Assembly (NCBI GenBank): GCA_965221625.1
Contig: OZ244903.1
Coordinates: forward strand, 1-64,000
Length of the DNA: 64,000 nucleotides
Reading direction: 5' to 3'
DNA from: Bin127 sp965221625
GTDB lineage: Bacteria > Chloroflexota > Dehalococcoidia > Lucifugimonadales > Lucifugimonadaceae
Positions within the stretch are counted from its first letter, which is position 1; each line of letters starts with the position of its first letter. The position numbers and the translations under genes are program-made. The notes under the pieces are model-generated. The model did not search any database. It saw nothing but the letters and a program-made list of their open reading frames with translations, and was not told where the DNA came from. Positions 26,116 through 34,680 of this stretch are shown one piece after another.

Positions 26116-26838
26116 ATGAAGTTCCACATCGTAACGTTGTTCCCCGAGGCGTTTGATGGTTCACTATCAACCAGCATCCTCGGACGAGCGATCCGCAACC
26201 GACTAGTCGAAGTCGATTTCGTCAATCCCAGAGATTTCACCGTAGACCGGCACCGCAAGGTCGATGCCCCACCTTACGGCGGCGGGCCCGGAATGGTGAT
26301 GATGGTCGAACCGCTATTCGAAGCAGTCGAGAGCATCAATGCCACGTACCCAACGTCGAAACGGCCCAAATCCGTGTTGATGTCTCCCCAAGGAAAACCA
26401 CTGTCCCATCAAGTAGCCCTTGATCTTGCCCAAGAAGAAGTGCTCACCATCGTTTGCGGACATTATGAAGGCGTTGACGAAAGGTTTATCGACCTCTGTG
26501 TCGACCAAGAGCTGAGCATCGGAGATTTCGTCATGACGGGAGGCGAGATCGCGGCTTCGGCCTTAATCGACGCCGTCACCAGACACGTTCCCGGTGTACT
26601 CGGAGATGCCAAATCAACATCTGTTGAGTCGTTCTCACCTTCAATCGGCGGCATGCTTGAGGGACCGGCATACACGCGGCCAGTCGAGTTCCGCGGCTTG
26701 AGGGTACCCAAAGTCCTGCTGAGCGGAAACCAAAGAGATATCACCAGATTCCGCGAACGCACGGCCGCAGAGCGTACGCTCGAACGACGCCCAGATCTCA
26801 TGTCCGGTTGGGGTCCAGACCGCGAAGAAGATGGTTAG
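26116..26838 (+). CDS. trmD: tRNA (guanine37-N1)-methyltransferase
   Basis: A 240-residue SPOUT methyltransferase. The family N-terminus M-K-F-H-I-V-T-L-F-P-E-A-F sets the start at 26116; a TTG at 26083 overlapping the previous stop is less likely. The trefoil-knot SAM segments P-P-Y-G-G-G-P-G-M-V-M, V-C-G-H-Y-E-G-V-D-E-R and I-G-D-F-V-M-T-G-G-E are present. It makes m1G37 to prevent frameshifting. It is away from rplS, rimM and rpsP, its usual operon partners. Confidence 0.95.
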   Translation: MKFHIVTLFPEAFDGSLSTSILGRAIRNRLVEVDFVNPRDFTVDRHRKVDAPPYGGGPGMVMMVEPLFEAVESINATYPTSKRPKSVLMSPQGKPLSHQVALDLAQEEVLTIVCGHYEGVDERFIDLCVDQELSIGDFVMTGGEIAASALIDAVTRHVPGVLGDAKSTSVESFSPSIGGMLEGPAYTRPVEFRGLRVPKVLLSGNQRDITRFRERTAAERTLERRPDLMSGWGPDREEDG

Positions 26839-27152
26839 AAACCTACCCCGTCGAACTGCTTGCGTCACCCCAGTGTTTACGATTGTCTGACTTCTTCACA
26901 CATGTGATTTCCCAAAACTATCTAGGAGTGAAACGACCCCGCGTTAGCGTCTCAGCCTTTCCCGATTGGAATCTGCCGGATTTCGGGTTTCATTTAAGTT
27001 TAGAAGGTTTCGCAGGTTTCGCAACGACCTGGCAGTACAAGAAGCAATCGGGCGTTAGAGAAGTAGACCTCATGCTTGCCTTCACTCGTTTGAAGGGTCC
27101 CAACGACCAACGCGATCGAAAATCTCACGTAACTTCGTTAAGGAGACGAACA
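26839..27152. other. 314-base gap without a supported gene
   Basis: A frame stays open through this stretch in phase with the TM2 gene, but its translation is not protein-like in composition and no motif is recognised. No terminator with a T-tract and no known RNA structure was seen. It probably holds the trmD 3' end and the promoter of the TM2 gene. Confidence 0.5.
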
Positions 27153-27419
27153 ATGACTAACGACCCCGATCAACCTGCGGCCAATCGCAAGGACCGCGTC
27201 GCCGCGGGGATCCTCGCGATTTTCCTCGGGGGACTCGGCATCCACCAGTTCTATCTGGGCAACATCGGCTCTGGGGTACTTCGTATCGTCCTTACGTTCA
27301 CCATCATCCTGGCTCCTATCGCCGCGGTGATTGCAATCGTTGAAGGGATCCAGTACCTCACGAAATCCGAAGAAGAGTTTCACCAAACCTACGTGGTAGG
27401 CAGCAAGTCTTGGTTCTGA
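27153..27419 (+). CDS. TM2 domain membrane protein
   Basis: An 88-residue protein starting at ATG 27153, with AAGGAG eight bases before it. The TM2 pattern is clear: R-V-A-A-G-I-L-A-I-F-L-G-G-L-G-I-H-Q-F-Y-L-G forms the first helix and turn, and a second helix, L-T-F-T-I-I-L-A-P-I-A-A-V, follows. The tail is short and charged. TM2 proteins are small two-helix membrane proteins whose bacterial function is not established. The longer frame starting at 26808 overlaps trmD and is not supported. Confidence 0.85.
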   Translation: MTNDPDQPAANRKDRVAAGILAIFLGGLGIHQFYLGNIGSGVLRIVLTFTIILAPIAAVIAIVEGIQYLTKSEEEFHQTYVVGSKSWF

Positions 27420-27445
27420 GGCAGAGTGCTTCGACCAATCACGGC

Positions 27446-28279
27446 TCAATGTCCGGCGTATTGCCTCAACGAGACCTCGCCAGCTGAGACGGCATGGGTG
27501 ATGCCGACACCGTCGCGGATCAAGAGCCTCCCGAAATCGTCAACATCTACGGCGATGCCAGCGATTTGCACGGGGGAACCGGGCGAGACATTCACCACCT
27601 GAACATCTTGACCCAGTGTCTCCAACTTAGTTCGCCATTCTGGAACGATTGTCTCGCCGCGGTTGATCGCGTCGTATAGCTCGTTCAAGTAATCGACCAA
27701 GACAGCGAAAACTTCATTTCGCGCAACTTTGGCCCCGTGGAGGGATTTTTCGTTGATGCTGGTCGCCTCGAATCCTGCAGCATTCGCGTCGCTCGACTTC
27801 AAATTCAGGTTCAATCCGATTCCCAAAATCGCCGCCAGCCGGCCATCTATCGCCACACTCTCCGCAAGTACCCCACTAATCTTCTTGCCTTCCACCAAGA
27901 CGTCGTTAGGCCATTTGATTGCAGAGGAATTCCCAAGAAATTTGTCCACGGTCAGCGCGCAAGCAAGCGAACCCATCATCGTGACATAGGTCAGCAATGA
28001 CTCCCGGGGCGTCAGTATCACGGATAGTAGGACGTCTTCGTGCGAGTAGGAGATCCATTCCCGACCAAATCTCCCTCGACCGGCGGACTGTCGATCGGCC
28101 GCGACAATCGTCCCGTGCAATTCACTAGCGTCTTCGGATCGTTCGATCAACGCGCGGCAATCATCCATCGTAGAAGATGTTGATTTGAGGTGAAGTATCA
28201 ATTTGCCGATGCGGCCGGCGAATCGGGATTGCAGCGCGGACAGGTCGGAATCTTGAACGTCGTCGCATGTCCAGTCCAT
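27446..28279 (-). CDS. birA: biotin-[acetyl-CoA-carboxylase] ligase
   Basis: A 277-residue biotin protein ligase. The biotin/AMP loop A-G-R-G-R-F-G-R-E-W, the K-W-P-N-D-V segment, K-K-I-S-G-V-L-A-E and G-I-G-L-N-L-N are all present, followed by a small C-terminal SH3-like domain. There is no N-terminal winged helix, so this is the monofunctional type that does not act as a repressor. It attaches biotin to carboxylase carrier proteins. It is divergent from the Eis-like gene. Confidence 0.92.
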   Translation of the reverse strand: MDWTCDDVQDSDLSALQSRFAGRIGKLILHLKSTSSTMDDCRALIERSEDASELHGTIVAADRQSAGRGRFGREWISYSHEDVLLSVILTPRESLLTYVTMMGSLACALTVDKFLGNSSAIKWPNDVLVEGKKISGVLAESVAIDGRLAAILGIGLNLNLKSSDANAAGFEATSINEKSLHGAKVARNEVFAVLVDYLNELYDAINRGETIVPEWRTKLETLGQDVQVVNVSPGSPVQIAGIAVDVDDFGRLLIRDGVGITHAVSAGEVSLRQYAGH

Positions 28280-28359
28280 AGTTGGTCGATTGTATTGTTG
28301 AGTGCGGATACACCAACCATCGTTGCTTCAAGATTCATTTCCTTCAGAACCCTCCCCAT

Positions 28360-29565
28360 ATGCAGATTAGGCAGGTCCGAGAGGAGGAATTCCTCGACTG
28401 GCGTACCTCAGTCAGAGCCGGTTTAGGTGATCACGTATCAACCGAAGATTCGGCCTACATGCGAAAGAAACGACCCGAGATCGATCGCCTCCTCGTCTGC
28501 ATGGATGGCGGCACAATCGCCGGGACTGGCGGTGCTGACTCATTCGACATGACACTTCCCGGTGGAGCACAAGTGCCAGTCGCCGGCATCGCATACGTCA
28601 CGACGGCCGCAACACACCGTCGGCGCGGTATCCAACGGAGCATCATGAAACGTACCCATGACGATGCCCGAGAGCGTGGGGACTTTGCGGCGATTCTCTG
28701 CGCAAGCCAAAGCAATCTCTATGGACGTTACGGATACGGCAACGCCATCCCCGCTCACGATTGGGATATCGACCTGCGGCACACCGCGTTCCGACAAGCA
28801 CCATCGTGGTCCGGACAATATCTAACGCCGCAACGGGCGGAAGCTATCCCGCTCATGACTCGTGCATACGAAAATGCGCGAACCAAACTACCGGGCATGA
28901 TCACGCGCACACCGGGGAGATGGGATTATGAAGTCCACCCTCGCAATAGCAAGAATGAGTTCTTCGTTATCTACGTTGAAGACGGTGAATCTCTGGCATA
29001 CGCGCGCTACCAGAATACATTTGAACCTTACCCAGAGTTCGTTGGCGAGATGTTCGTCATCGAAGCTGTCGCAGCAACCGATGCCGCCCACGCTGCACTC
29101 TGGCGTTTCCTGTTCGACCAGGAGCTCGTACAGAAACTACATGCCCAAAGTAGACCGGTCGACGATCCGTTGGTCTGGATGCTCACAGAGCCGCGTCGTC
29201 TCGAGCGGAAGCTAGTCGATTGCGTCTGGCTGAAGTTACTCGACACCCCGCGCATGTTGACGTCGAGAGCCTACGAAGTCGAGGACGCTATTGCGCTTCA
29301 AATTATCGATGCTGAATCGGGGGCATCGCGGACGCTTGAGCTCGAGTGCGGCCCGGACGGTTCTCAATGCACAGAAACGAACCAAACGCCGGATCTTTCG
29401 ATGAACGAGTCCGAGCTAGCCGCCATATACTTCGGCGCGGTCGAATGCACGACGCTGGTCAACTTGGGACTCGTTGAAGAGGCCGCAAGTGCCTCAGACT
29501 CCGCGCAGAGAGCGAACCGGATCTTCAAGACGTCGCGAGCAGGTTGGAACCCTTACCACTTCTGA
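28360..29565 (+). CDS. Eis-like GNAT acetyltransferase, copy 1
   Basis: A 401-residue protein beginning M-Q-I-R-Q-V-R-E-E-E-F. The acetyl-CoA loop T-H-R-R-R-G-I-Q-R-S-I-M and the segment N-L-Y-G-R-Y-G-Y-G (about residues 117-126) match the Eis family, and the last 100 residues fit its SCP2-like third domain. In mycobacterial Eis a tyrosine in that segment and the C-terminal carboxylate of a terminal Phe take part in catalysis; this protein also ends in Phe (N-P-Y-H-F). Eis enzymes acetylate amines on small molecules such as aminoglycosides; the natural substrate here is unknown. A related gene follows 33 bases downstream. Confidence 0.83.
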   Translation: MQIRQVREEEFLDWRTSVRAGLGDHVSTEDSAYMRKKRPEIDRLLVCMDGGTIAGTGGADSFDMTLPGGAQVPVAGIAYVTTAATHRRRGIQRSIMKRTHDDARERGDFAAILCASQSNLYGRYGYGNAIPAHDWDIDLRHTAFRQAPSWSGQYLTPQRAEAIPLMTRAYENARTKLPGMITRTPGRWDYEVHPRNSKNEFFVIYVEDGESLAYARYQNTFEPYPEFVGEMFVIEAVAATDAAHAALWRFLFDQELVQKLHAQSRPVDDPLVWMLTEPRRLERKLVDCVWLKLLDTPRMLTSRAYEVEDAIALQIIDAESGASRTLELECGPDGSQCTETNQTPDLSMNESELAAIYFGAVECTTLVNLGLVEEAASASDSAQRANRIFKTSRAGWNPYHF

Positions 29566-29598
29566 CCTTCATTCGATAGCAGCACATAGTACTTCACC

Positions 29599-30825
29599 AT
29601 GACACCGAACCCCACCACGCCAAAAGGAGTCGAGTTTCGCACGCCTCACAAACATGAGGGGAGTCGGTTAGGTCTCTGCATGCAACGGGTTAACGGACCG
29701 ATCGCGGCATCGTCGCAAGACGCCCCCGCTGAAGTTCAACTCGGCCCTCAAGCTCAATCGCGGTATCTATGTGCATACGAGTTCGAAGAGATCGTCGGCT
29801 TCGTACAATGGTCGGCTCGAGAATTGGTGTTGCCCGCAGGAACTGCCACAGTCGCGGACATATCCAAGGCTGGCGTAGTACCGACACATCGCGGAAGAGG
29901 CATTCGCGAAGAGTTGATGCGTAGATTCCTCGAAATGGCAAATGCCAGCGGTTTGGCGTTGACAGTCGCGCGTGCCAACGGATATAAAACGCTCTACGAA
30001 TTTGGCTTCGGAGTCGCCGTTGAGGCCAACATCGCGACGATTGACGCGTCGGACGCTCGGATACGTTTCGATCCGGCGGTTCCGGGGCGAGTCCGTTACA
30101 CGAATGCTGAGACGATTCGTCGCATCGCCCCTGAGATTCGGGGGTCAGCAAACGCGAACGCTATTTTGGAACCAACCATTGCCAAGTCAGTTCGCGATGC
30201 CACTCCCTCGCAATCCGAGTTCGTTGTGTACTCCGAAGACGAAAACGCTCTAGGCTACGCTTCATTCATCCTTGAACACAGACAATCTGACTTGCACCCG
30301 ACAAGCCGCGTAAACGTGGTTGATTTCGTAGCGGCAACTCCGAGTGCCGAGATTGCCTTGTGGCAGTTCCTGTTGCAGATTGATCCTGCCGGGGAGATCT
30401 ACCACGCCCGTCACTCGCGGAGATCCGCGCTTCTCTGGATGCTCGCCGATCCGCGCAAGCTATCGCTGGTCCCATACGACTTACTGTGGGGCCGAGTGGT
30501 CAACCCCGCGAATGCACTCGCCGAACGCAAGTATTCGGCCAAAGGTGAAGTTGCGATCGAAATCATCGACGACTTTTCCCGTGAAACCTCTGGGACTTAC
30601 CTCCTTAACGCGGATGCCGAAGGTTGGGCTTCATGCCGACGAACAAACCGCAACCCGGACACCACGATGCCAATCTCAGCTCTCGGTGCGATTTACATGG
30701 GTGAGATTTCATTACGAAATATCGCACGCGCTGGAGCCGTCGTTGAACACCAAGCAAACTCGGTGGCGTTGGTTGATACCATGTTTGCCAATACACACGG
30801 CCGCCCTCAGGTGCCCGTCATTTGA
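29599..30825 (+). CDS. Eis-like GNAT acetyltransferase, divergent copy 2
   Basis: A 408-residue tandem paralogue of the preceding gene. The acetyl-CoA loop T-H-R-G-R-G-I-R-E-E-L-M is intact, and the third domain has the matching L-L-W-M-L-A-D-P-R segment. Where copy 1 has Y-G-R-Y-G-Y-G this protein has L-Y-E-F-G-F-G, and it ends in V-P-V-I rather than an aromatic residue, so both groups linked to Eis catalysis appear changed. It may act on a different substrate or be non-catalytic. It is likely co-transcribed with copy 1 and with the small gene that starts 16 bases downstream. Confidence 0.8.
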   Translation: MTPNPTTPKGVEFRTPHKHEGSRLGLCMQRVNGPIAASSQDAPAEVQLGPQAQSRYLCAYEFEEIVGFVQWSARELVLPAGTATVADISKAGVVPTHRGRGIREELMRRFLEMANASGLALTVARANGYKTLYEFGFGVAVEANIATIDASDARIRFDPAVPGRVRYTNAETIRRIAPEIRGSANANAILEPTIAKSVRDATPSQSEFVVYSEDENALGYASFILEHRQSDLHPTSRVNVVDFVAATPSAEIALWQFLLQIDPAGEIYHARHSRRSALLWMLADPRKLSLVPYDLLWGRVVNPANALAERKYSAKGEVAIEIIDDFSRETSGTYLLNADAEGWASCRRTNRNPDTTMPISALGAIYMGEISLRNIARAGAVVEHQANSVALVDTMFANTHGRPQVPVI

Positions 30826-30841
30826 CCACCAACCATCAAAC

Positions 30842-31339
30842 GTGTCCGTATTTGCGCCAGCACACCTAGGCAAGTGGGAAGAGCTGTATACGCGGCTGTT
30901 CGAAAGCGAATCACTGCCTTTGACGCCGGATGGCGTTTGGATGTTGGGCAACAAACCCGGCATCATTGCCATCACTCACGACAACGAACCAATCTACATC
31001 CAAGCGAGCAAAGACATCAGCCGTACCCTCGGCGAGTATCTCCACGGCGGCAATCCTAGCGACTTCCGAGCCAAACTTGCGATTGTTGAGTTAGGTGCTT
31101 CGTCGCGAACGGCGTTGGAACGCACCCGGAAAGGACCGTTGGCTGAGCGCGTCGATCGACTAATGCCGTCATTCCGATTCACCGTGGTACCGGCGACTGA
31201 AGCGATGGCAGAACGGTTGGCAGCAGCATTCACGGTAGTTGCAGATCCGCGATTGAACGGTCCGACTGCCCAAGCGAACGCCATCCTTGATGCTCTACCC
31301 CAAAACCGACCACAAGGTCAACCATCAGTCGAGAATTGA
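30842..31339 (+). CDS. small protein with a GIY-YIG-like segment
   Basis: A 165-residue protein from a GTG start at 30842. The same frame stays open back to 30344 but there overlaps the Eis-like gene, so the late start is preferred. Residues about 37-70 resemble a degenerate GIY-YIG nuclease core: P-G-I-I-A-I-T, then P-I-Y-I-Q-A-S-K-D-I-S-R-T-L-G-E-Y-L. The second GIY-YIG motif is Y-I-Q instead of Y-I-G, and the first lacks its Tyr, so nuclease activity is doubtful. The stop overlaps the TTG start of the next gene. The family match is inference from pattern only. Confidence 0.5.
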   Translation: MSVFAPAHLGKWEELYTRLFESESLPLTPDGVWMLGNKPGIIAITHDNEPIYIQASKDISRTLGEYLHGGNPSDFRAKLAIVELGASSRTALERTRKGPLAERVDRLMPSFRFTVVPATEAMAERLAAAFTVVADPRLNGPTAQANAILDALPQNRPQGQPSVEN

Positions 31340-31848
31340 GAACTGAACTCTCCGAATATTTCCCGTTAGCACTGCTCATCGGATTCTGTGCGTTCGTCGC
31401 CTTCGTACTCTGGCGCGGCGAATACAAGATTGGTGCGTACGTCGTTCAGGTCGTCTCGGCTTTGTTCGTGTCATCCGTCGCAGGTTTCACACTTTTCGTC
31501 CTCAGCGCAGTGATGTTCACGACGTGGTTCTTTGCCGACAACACGTTCGTTGTGATCGTCGTAAATATAGTGATGTTCGCTGTCGGATCGACATGCGGTT
31601 TTGCCGTGATCAAACGTTACGGCACATCCGAAAACATCGTGAGTAGCGTCGAACTGATCGCGTCGTTGGCCCTTGGCACATTTGGTGGGGCGATCGGATT
31701 CTTGCTGTTGAAAGACGCCACATTCGGTGCCGACTTCGTAGACCACGCGTCGGGGAGTGCCGGGGCGTACTTTGGGGCACTGCTTCTCGGCAACTCGCCG
31801 TTGATCGTTGGCGGCCTCATCCGGGTGCTCCAGAACAACGAACCGTAA
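31336..31848 (+). CDS. multi-pass membrane protein, unknown family
   Basis: A 170-residue, strongly hydrophobic protein with about five predicted membrane helices (near residues 8-25, 33-58, 68-92, 105-125 and 140-162). It starts at TTG 31336, overlapping the stop of the previous gene by three bases, which suggests translational coupling. No catalytic or transport motif was recognised. The coupled pair (GIY-YIG-like protein plus membrane protein) follows the Eis-like genes on the same strand and may form one transcript with them. Confidence 0.65.
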   Translation: MRTELSEYFPLALLIGFCAFVAFVLWRGEYKIGAYVVQVVSALFVSSVAGFTLFVLSAVMFTTWFFADNTFVVIVVNIVMFAVGSTCGFAVIKRYGTSENIVSSVELIASLALGTFGGAIGFLLLKDATFGADFVDHASGSAGAYFGALLLGNSPLIVGGLIRVLQNNEP

Positions 31849-31922
31849 CGGCTTTGCGAACGCGCTAACCTTGTCTCTAGCGATTCCACGCGAAGTGAGA
31901 AGAAGCTGTGGAGCAAGGATCT

Positions 31923-33080
31923 ATGCGTATCAAAGACATCGAAGTCATCACCTTTCGTTCGAAGGTGCACGACGTCGGTACGAAGTGGGGATACGGTGAA
32001 TGGTTGGAAACGCCAGTCGACGGTCACGAGTCGATTACGAAGATCGTCACGGACGAAGGTGTTTGCGGATACATGAGCGGCGGCATGGGAGGTTACTTCC
32101 GAGGTGCCACCAACGAGGAGATTGAGAACCTAATCAAGGGACTGCTGGTCGGGGAGGATCCGCTCGATCGCGAGTTGCTTTGGAACTCGATGCGCGACAA
32201 CAGTCGCATCCACGAGTCAGTCATCGGCATCATTGATTGCGCATTGTGGGATCTTGCTGGCAGATTTGCCAACATGACGGTCTCGCAGCTGATGGGCAAG
32301 GCGCGCGAGCACGTTCGTGCATATGCCAGCACGTTTCCCAACATCGGCACGCCTGACGATTACGCGAACTTTGCATCCGAATGCAAAGACGCCGGATACA
32401 CCGCATTCAAGGTCCACGCATACATCTATTGGGATCCAATCATTCACCAACCCGCGCCGCGCCGACCGGCTTTCCCGAAACAGGATATCGAAGTCTGCGA
32501 AGCCGTCCGAGAAGCGGTGGGTGAAGACATGACGCTGATGCTCGACCCGTGGGGAATTTACACGCTAGACGAATCGATCTACGTGGGCCGTGAACTGGAG
32601 CGTCTGGGATACTACTTTCTCGAACACCCGATGCACGAATTCCGCATCGAACCATATCGGCGTCTGTGCAACACACTGGACATCGCCGTCTGTGCACCTG
32701 AACACGCAGATCGCATGCACTACTCGCGCGCCGAATGGGTGTTGCAAGGAGCATCGGATATCGGACGCATCGACGTGAACTTCGGCGGGATCACCGCGTG
32801 CAAGAAAGCCGTCGACATGTACGAAGCATTCGGTATCCCGTGTGAGATGCACGGCGGGTGGTTTGCCAACGCCGCAATCTTGGGTGCGACTACCGAAGAG
32901 ACGTGCCTGTTTTACGAACGTGGGCTGCTGCGCCCCGAATTCGACTACGATGCAACGCCGCCACACCTCAACTCCCCATGCGACCCATTGGATGAACAAG
33001 GCAACGTCGTATTGCCTCAAGGGCCGGGTCTAGGCTTCGACTTTAACTGGGACTACATAGAAAACAACCGCATCGCTTAA
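31923..33080 (+). CDS. enolase-superfamily enzyme (mandelate racemase/muconate lactonizing type)
   Basis: A 385-residue protein. ATG 31923 has AAGGA upstream; a GTG at 31908 is an alternative. The capping domain is N-terminal. The barrel shows A-F-K-V-H-A-Y (catalytic Lys strand, here K-x-H), metal ligands in M-L-D-P-W-G, L-E-H-P-M and A-P-E-H-A-D, and a late His in M-H-G-G-W. These residues fit acid-sugar dehydratase-like members that abstract a proton next to a carboxylate. The K-x-H form differs from the K-x-K of mandelate racemase, and the substrate cannot be named. Expansion of this superfamily has been reported for SAR202-type Chloroflexota. Confidence 0.85.
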   Translation: MRIKDIEVITFRSKVHDVGTKWGYGEWLETPVDGHESITKIVTDEGVCGYMSGGMGGYFRGATNEEIENLIKGLLVGEDPLDRELLWNSMRDNSRIHESVIGIIDCALWDLAGRFANMTVSQLMGKAREHVRAYASTFPNIGTPDDYANFASECKDAGYTAFKVHAYIYWDPIIHQPAPRRPAFPKQDIEVCEAVREAVGEDMTLMLDPWGIYTLDESIYVGRELERLGYYFLEHPMHEFRIEPYRRLCNTLDIAVCAPEHADRMHYSRAEWVLQGASDIGRIDVNFGGITACKKAVDMYEAFGIPCEMHGGWFANAAILGATTEETCLFYERGLLRPEFDYDATPPHLNSPCDPLDEQGNVVLPQGPGLGFDFNWDYIENNRIA

Positions 33081-33153
33081 TCGGGCAGTGCGGTCGATTG
33101 GCGAACGGTTCGACTGAGATAACTAACTCGCTCCATAATTCGCCGGTTCTCGA

Positions 33154-34269
33154 TTAGAGCCACGGATTCCGATCATTCGATCGCTGGAACTTGCGAATGA
33201 ATGGCGGGAGTTTCATTGCTTCGGGGTTGTTGACTGCGTCGTCAATAACCTTAGAATCGACCACTCGATGCTCCTCTTCAGAGCGGAAACCGGTGGCAAT
33301 CACGATTACACGGATGTCATCGCCCATGTTCGGTTGTTGCGACGTGCCCAAGATGATGTTCGCCTCGCTGTCCATCTTGGCTTCAACATTCTTGGTAATC
33401 GTGTCGACGTCGAAGAGACGCATCCCAACTCCCCCGGCGATGTTGATTAGTGCTTTCTTTGCACCCGTGATATCGACGTCGAGCAACGGGCTGTCTAGCG
33501 CATCCATCACCGCGGACATCGCACCCTCCGGTTCCCGACTTGAACCGACCCCTACACCCATCCAAGCTGGGCCGCCTTCGGCCATCACGGTACGGACATC
33601 GGCAAAGTCGGTGTTGACTTCACCCGGTTCCAAGATGACCCGCGCTATCGACTCCACACCGTCCTTCAAGACCTTATCGGCCATCCGCCATGCATCCGCG
33701 GTGGACGTGCTCGGGGTGGATGCGTCCATCAACTTGTCGTTTGGGATGCGGATGAGCGTGTCGACGTAACTTTGGAGCTCCTCAACACCTTCTTGCGCTT
33801 TCCGAACCCGGTGAGTGCCCTCGAATGTGAACGGCATCGTGCAGACCCCAATCGTCAATGCCCCAAGTTGCTTGGCGATCTCAGCAACTACCGGCGCGCC
33901 TCCGGTTCCGGTCCCACCGCCCATTCCAGCAGTTACGAACACTAGATCGGCCCCAGTCAGCATTGCGGTGATCTGGTCGCGGTCCTCTTCATGACATATC
34001 CGACCCTTCGACGGATCGCCTCCGACGCCCATACCACCGGCCGTCCGATCACCGACTCGCAATGATTGCGGGACTACTGCTGTGTCCAGAGCCTGTTGAT
34101 CGGTATTCATCACGATGTATTCGACCGTCTCGATCGGATCCGAATACATCCGGTTGACTGCGTTTGAGCCGCCACCACCTACCCCGACAACCTTGATATT
34201 TACGGCGAACTCGCTAGACTTACGGGGAATCTGCTTGAACCCCCATTCGTCGTGTATCTCACGGAGCAT
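33154..34269 (-). CDS. ftsZ: second cell division protein FtsZ
   Basis: A 371-residue FtsZ paralogue outside the division cluster. It keeps V-G-V-G-G-G-G-S-N-A-V, the tubulin signature G-G-G-T-G-T-G (117-123), the T7 loop N-T-D-F-A-D and a C-terminal L-P-P-F-I-R-K peptide close to the classic FtsZ tail. All GTPase residues I can identify are intact, so it should be active. Compared with the dcw copy it has a longer N-terminus and a less acidic linker. It stands alone, between the enolase-superfamily gene (convergent) and a 411-base gap. Confidence 0.94.
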   Translation of the reverse strand: MLREIHDEWGFKQIPRKSSEFAVNIKVVGVGGGGSNAVNRMYSDPIETVEYIVMNTDQQALDTAVVPQSLRVGDRTAGGMGVGGDPSKGRICHEEDRDQITAMLTGADLVFVTAGMGGGTGTGGAPVVAEIAKQLGALTIGVCTMPFTFEGTHRVRKAQEGVEELQSYVDTLIRIPNDKLMDASTPSTSTADAWRMADKVLKDGVESIARVILEPGEVNTDFADVRTVMAEGGPAWMGVGVGSSREPEGAMSAVMDALDSPLLDVDITGAKKALINIAGGVGMRLFDVDTITKNVEAKMDSEANIILGTSQQPNMGDDIRVIVIATGFRSEEEHRVVDSKVIDDAVNNPEAMKLPPFIRKFQRSNDRNPWL

Positions 34270-34680
34270 TTCTTAGTCCTTCGCTATCTCAACGAAATCT
34301 CAGCTGTGCAATGCATCGCTACATGGCATCGGAGTTTCAACGCGGCGAATCACCGTTGATCCCGACCCACGAATCGTGTTGCGGCCCGAATTACGTATTA
34401 CGTTACGAGATTGCCGTATTGCGATTCAACATGGCTTCGCGCGCTTTGCTGGCGTTATCCGTTGCATCGCAGTCACCACTCTCTCAGCCACAACGCACCT
34501 GCCGGGGACCTCATGCGTTCACTATACGTAGATTTTACGCCGAACCCAAACGTCATACCCGCAGAATCCCACTTAAACTTAGGTGGCAGGCACGATTCGG
34601 TGGGAAGCGACCGACATACGGCGTATACCGCAATGGCCCACCAGATTTAGACACATCGACCAAGAAAGGGAAATTGCCAC
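34270..34680. other. 411-base intergenic region between divergent genes
   Basis: It lies between the starts of the second ftsZ (minus) and the ThDP enzyme (plus), so it must hold both promoters. A plus-strand frame at 34311-34754 crosses it but looks non-coding. No tRNA, riboswitch or repeat was recognised. AAAGGGAA just before 34681 is the likely ribosome-binding site of the ThDP enzyme. Confidence 0.5.

Noticed and set aside
26808..27152. Upstream part of an open frame leading into the TM2 protein
   Set aside because: It starts inside trmD and has no recognisable content; a strong ribosome-binding site marks the true start at 27153.
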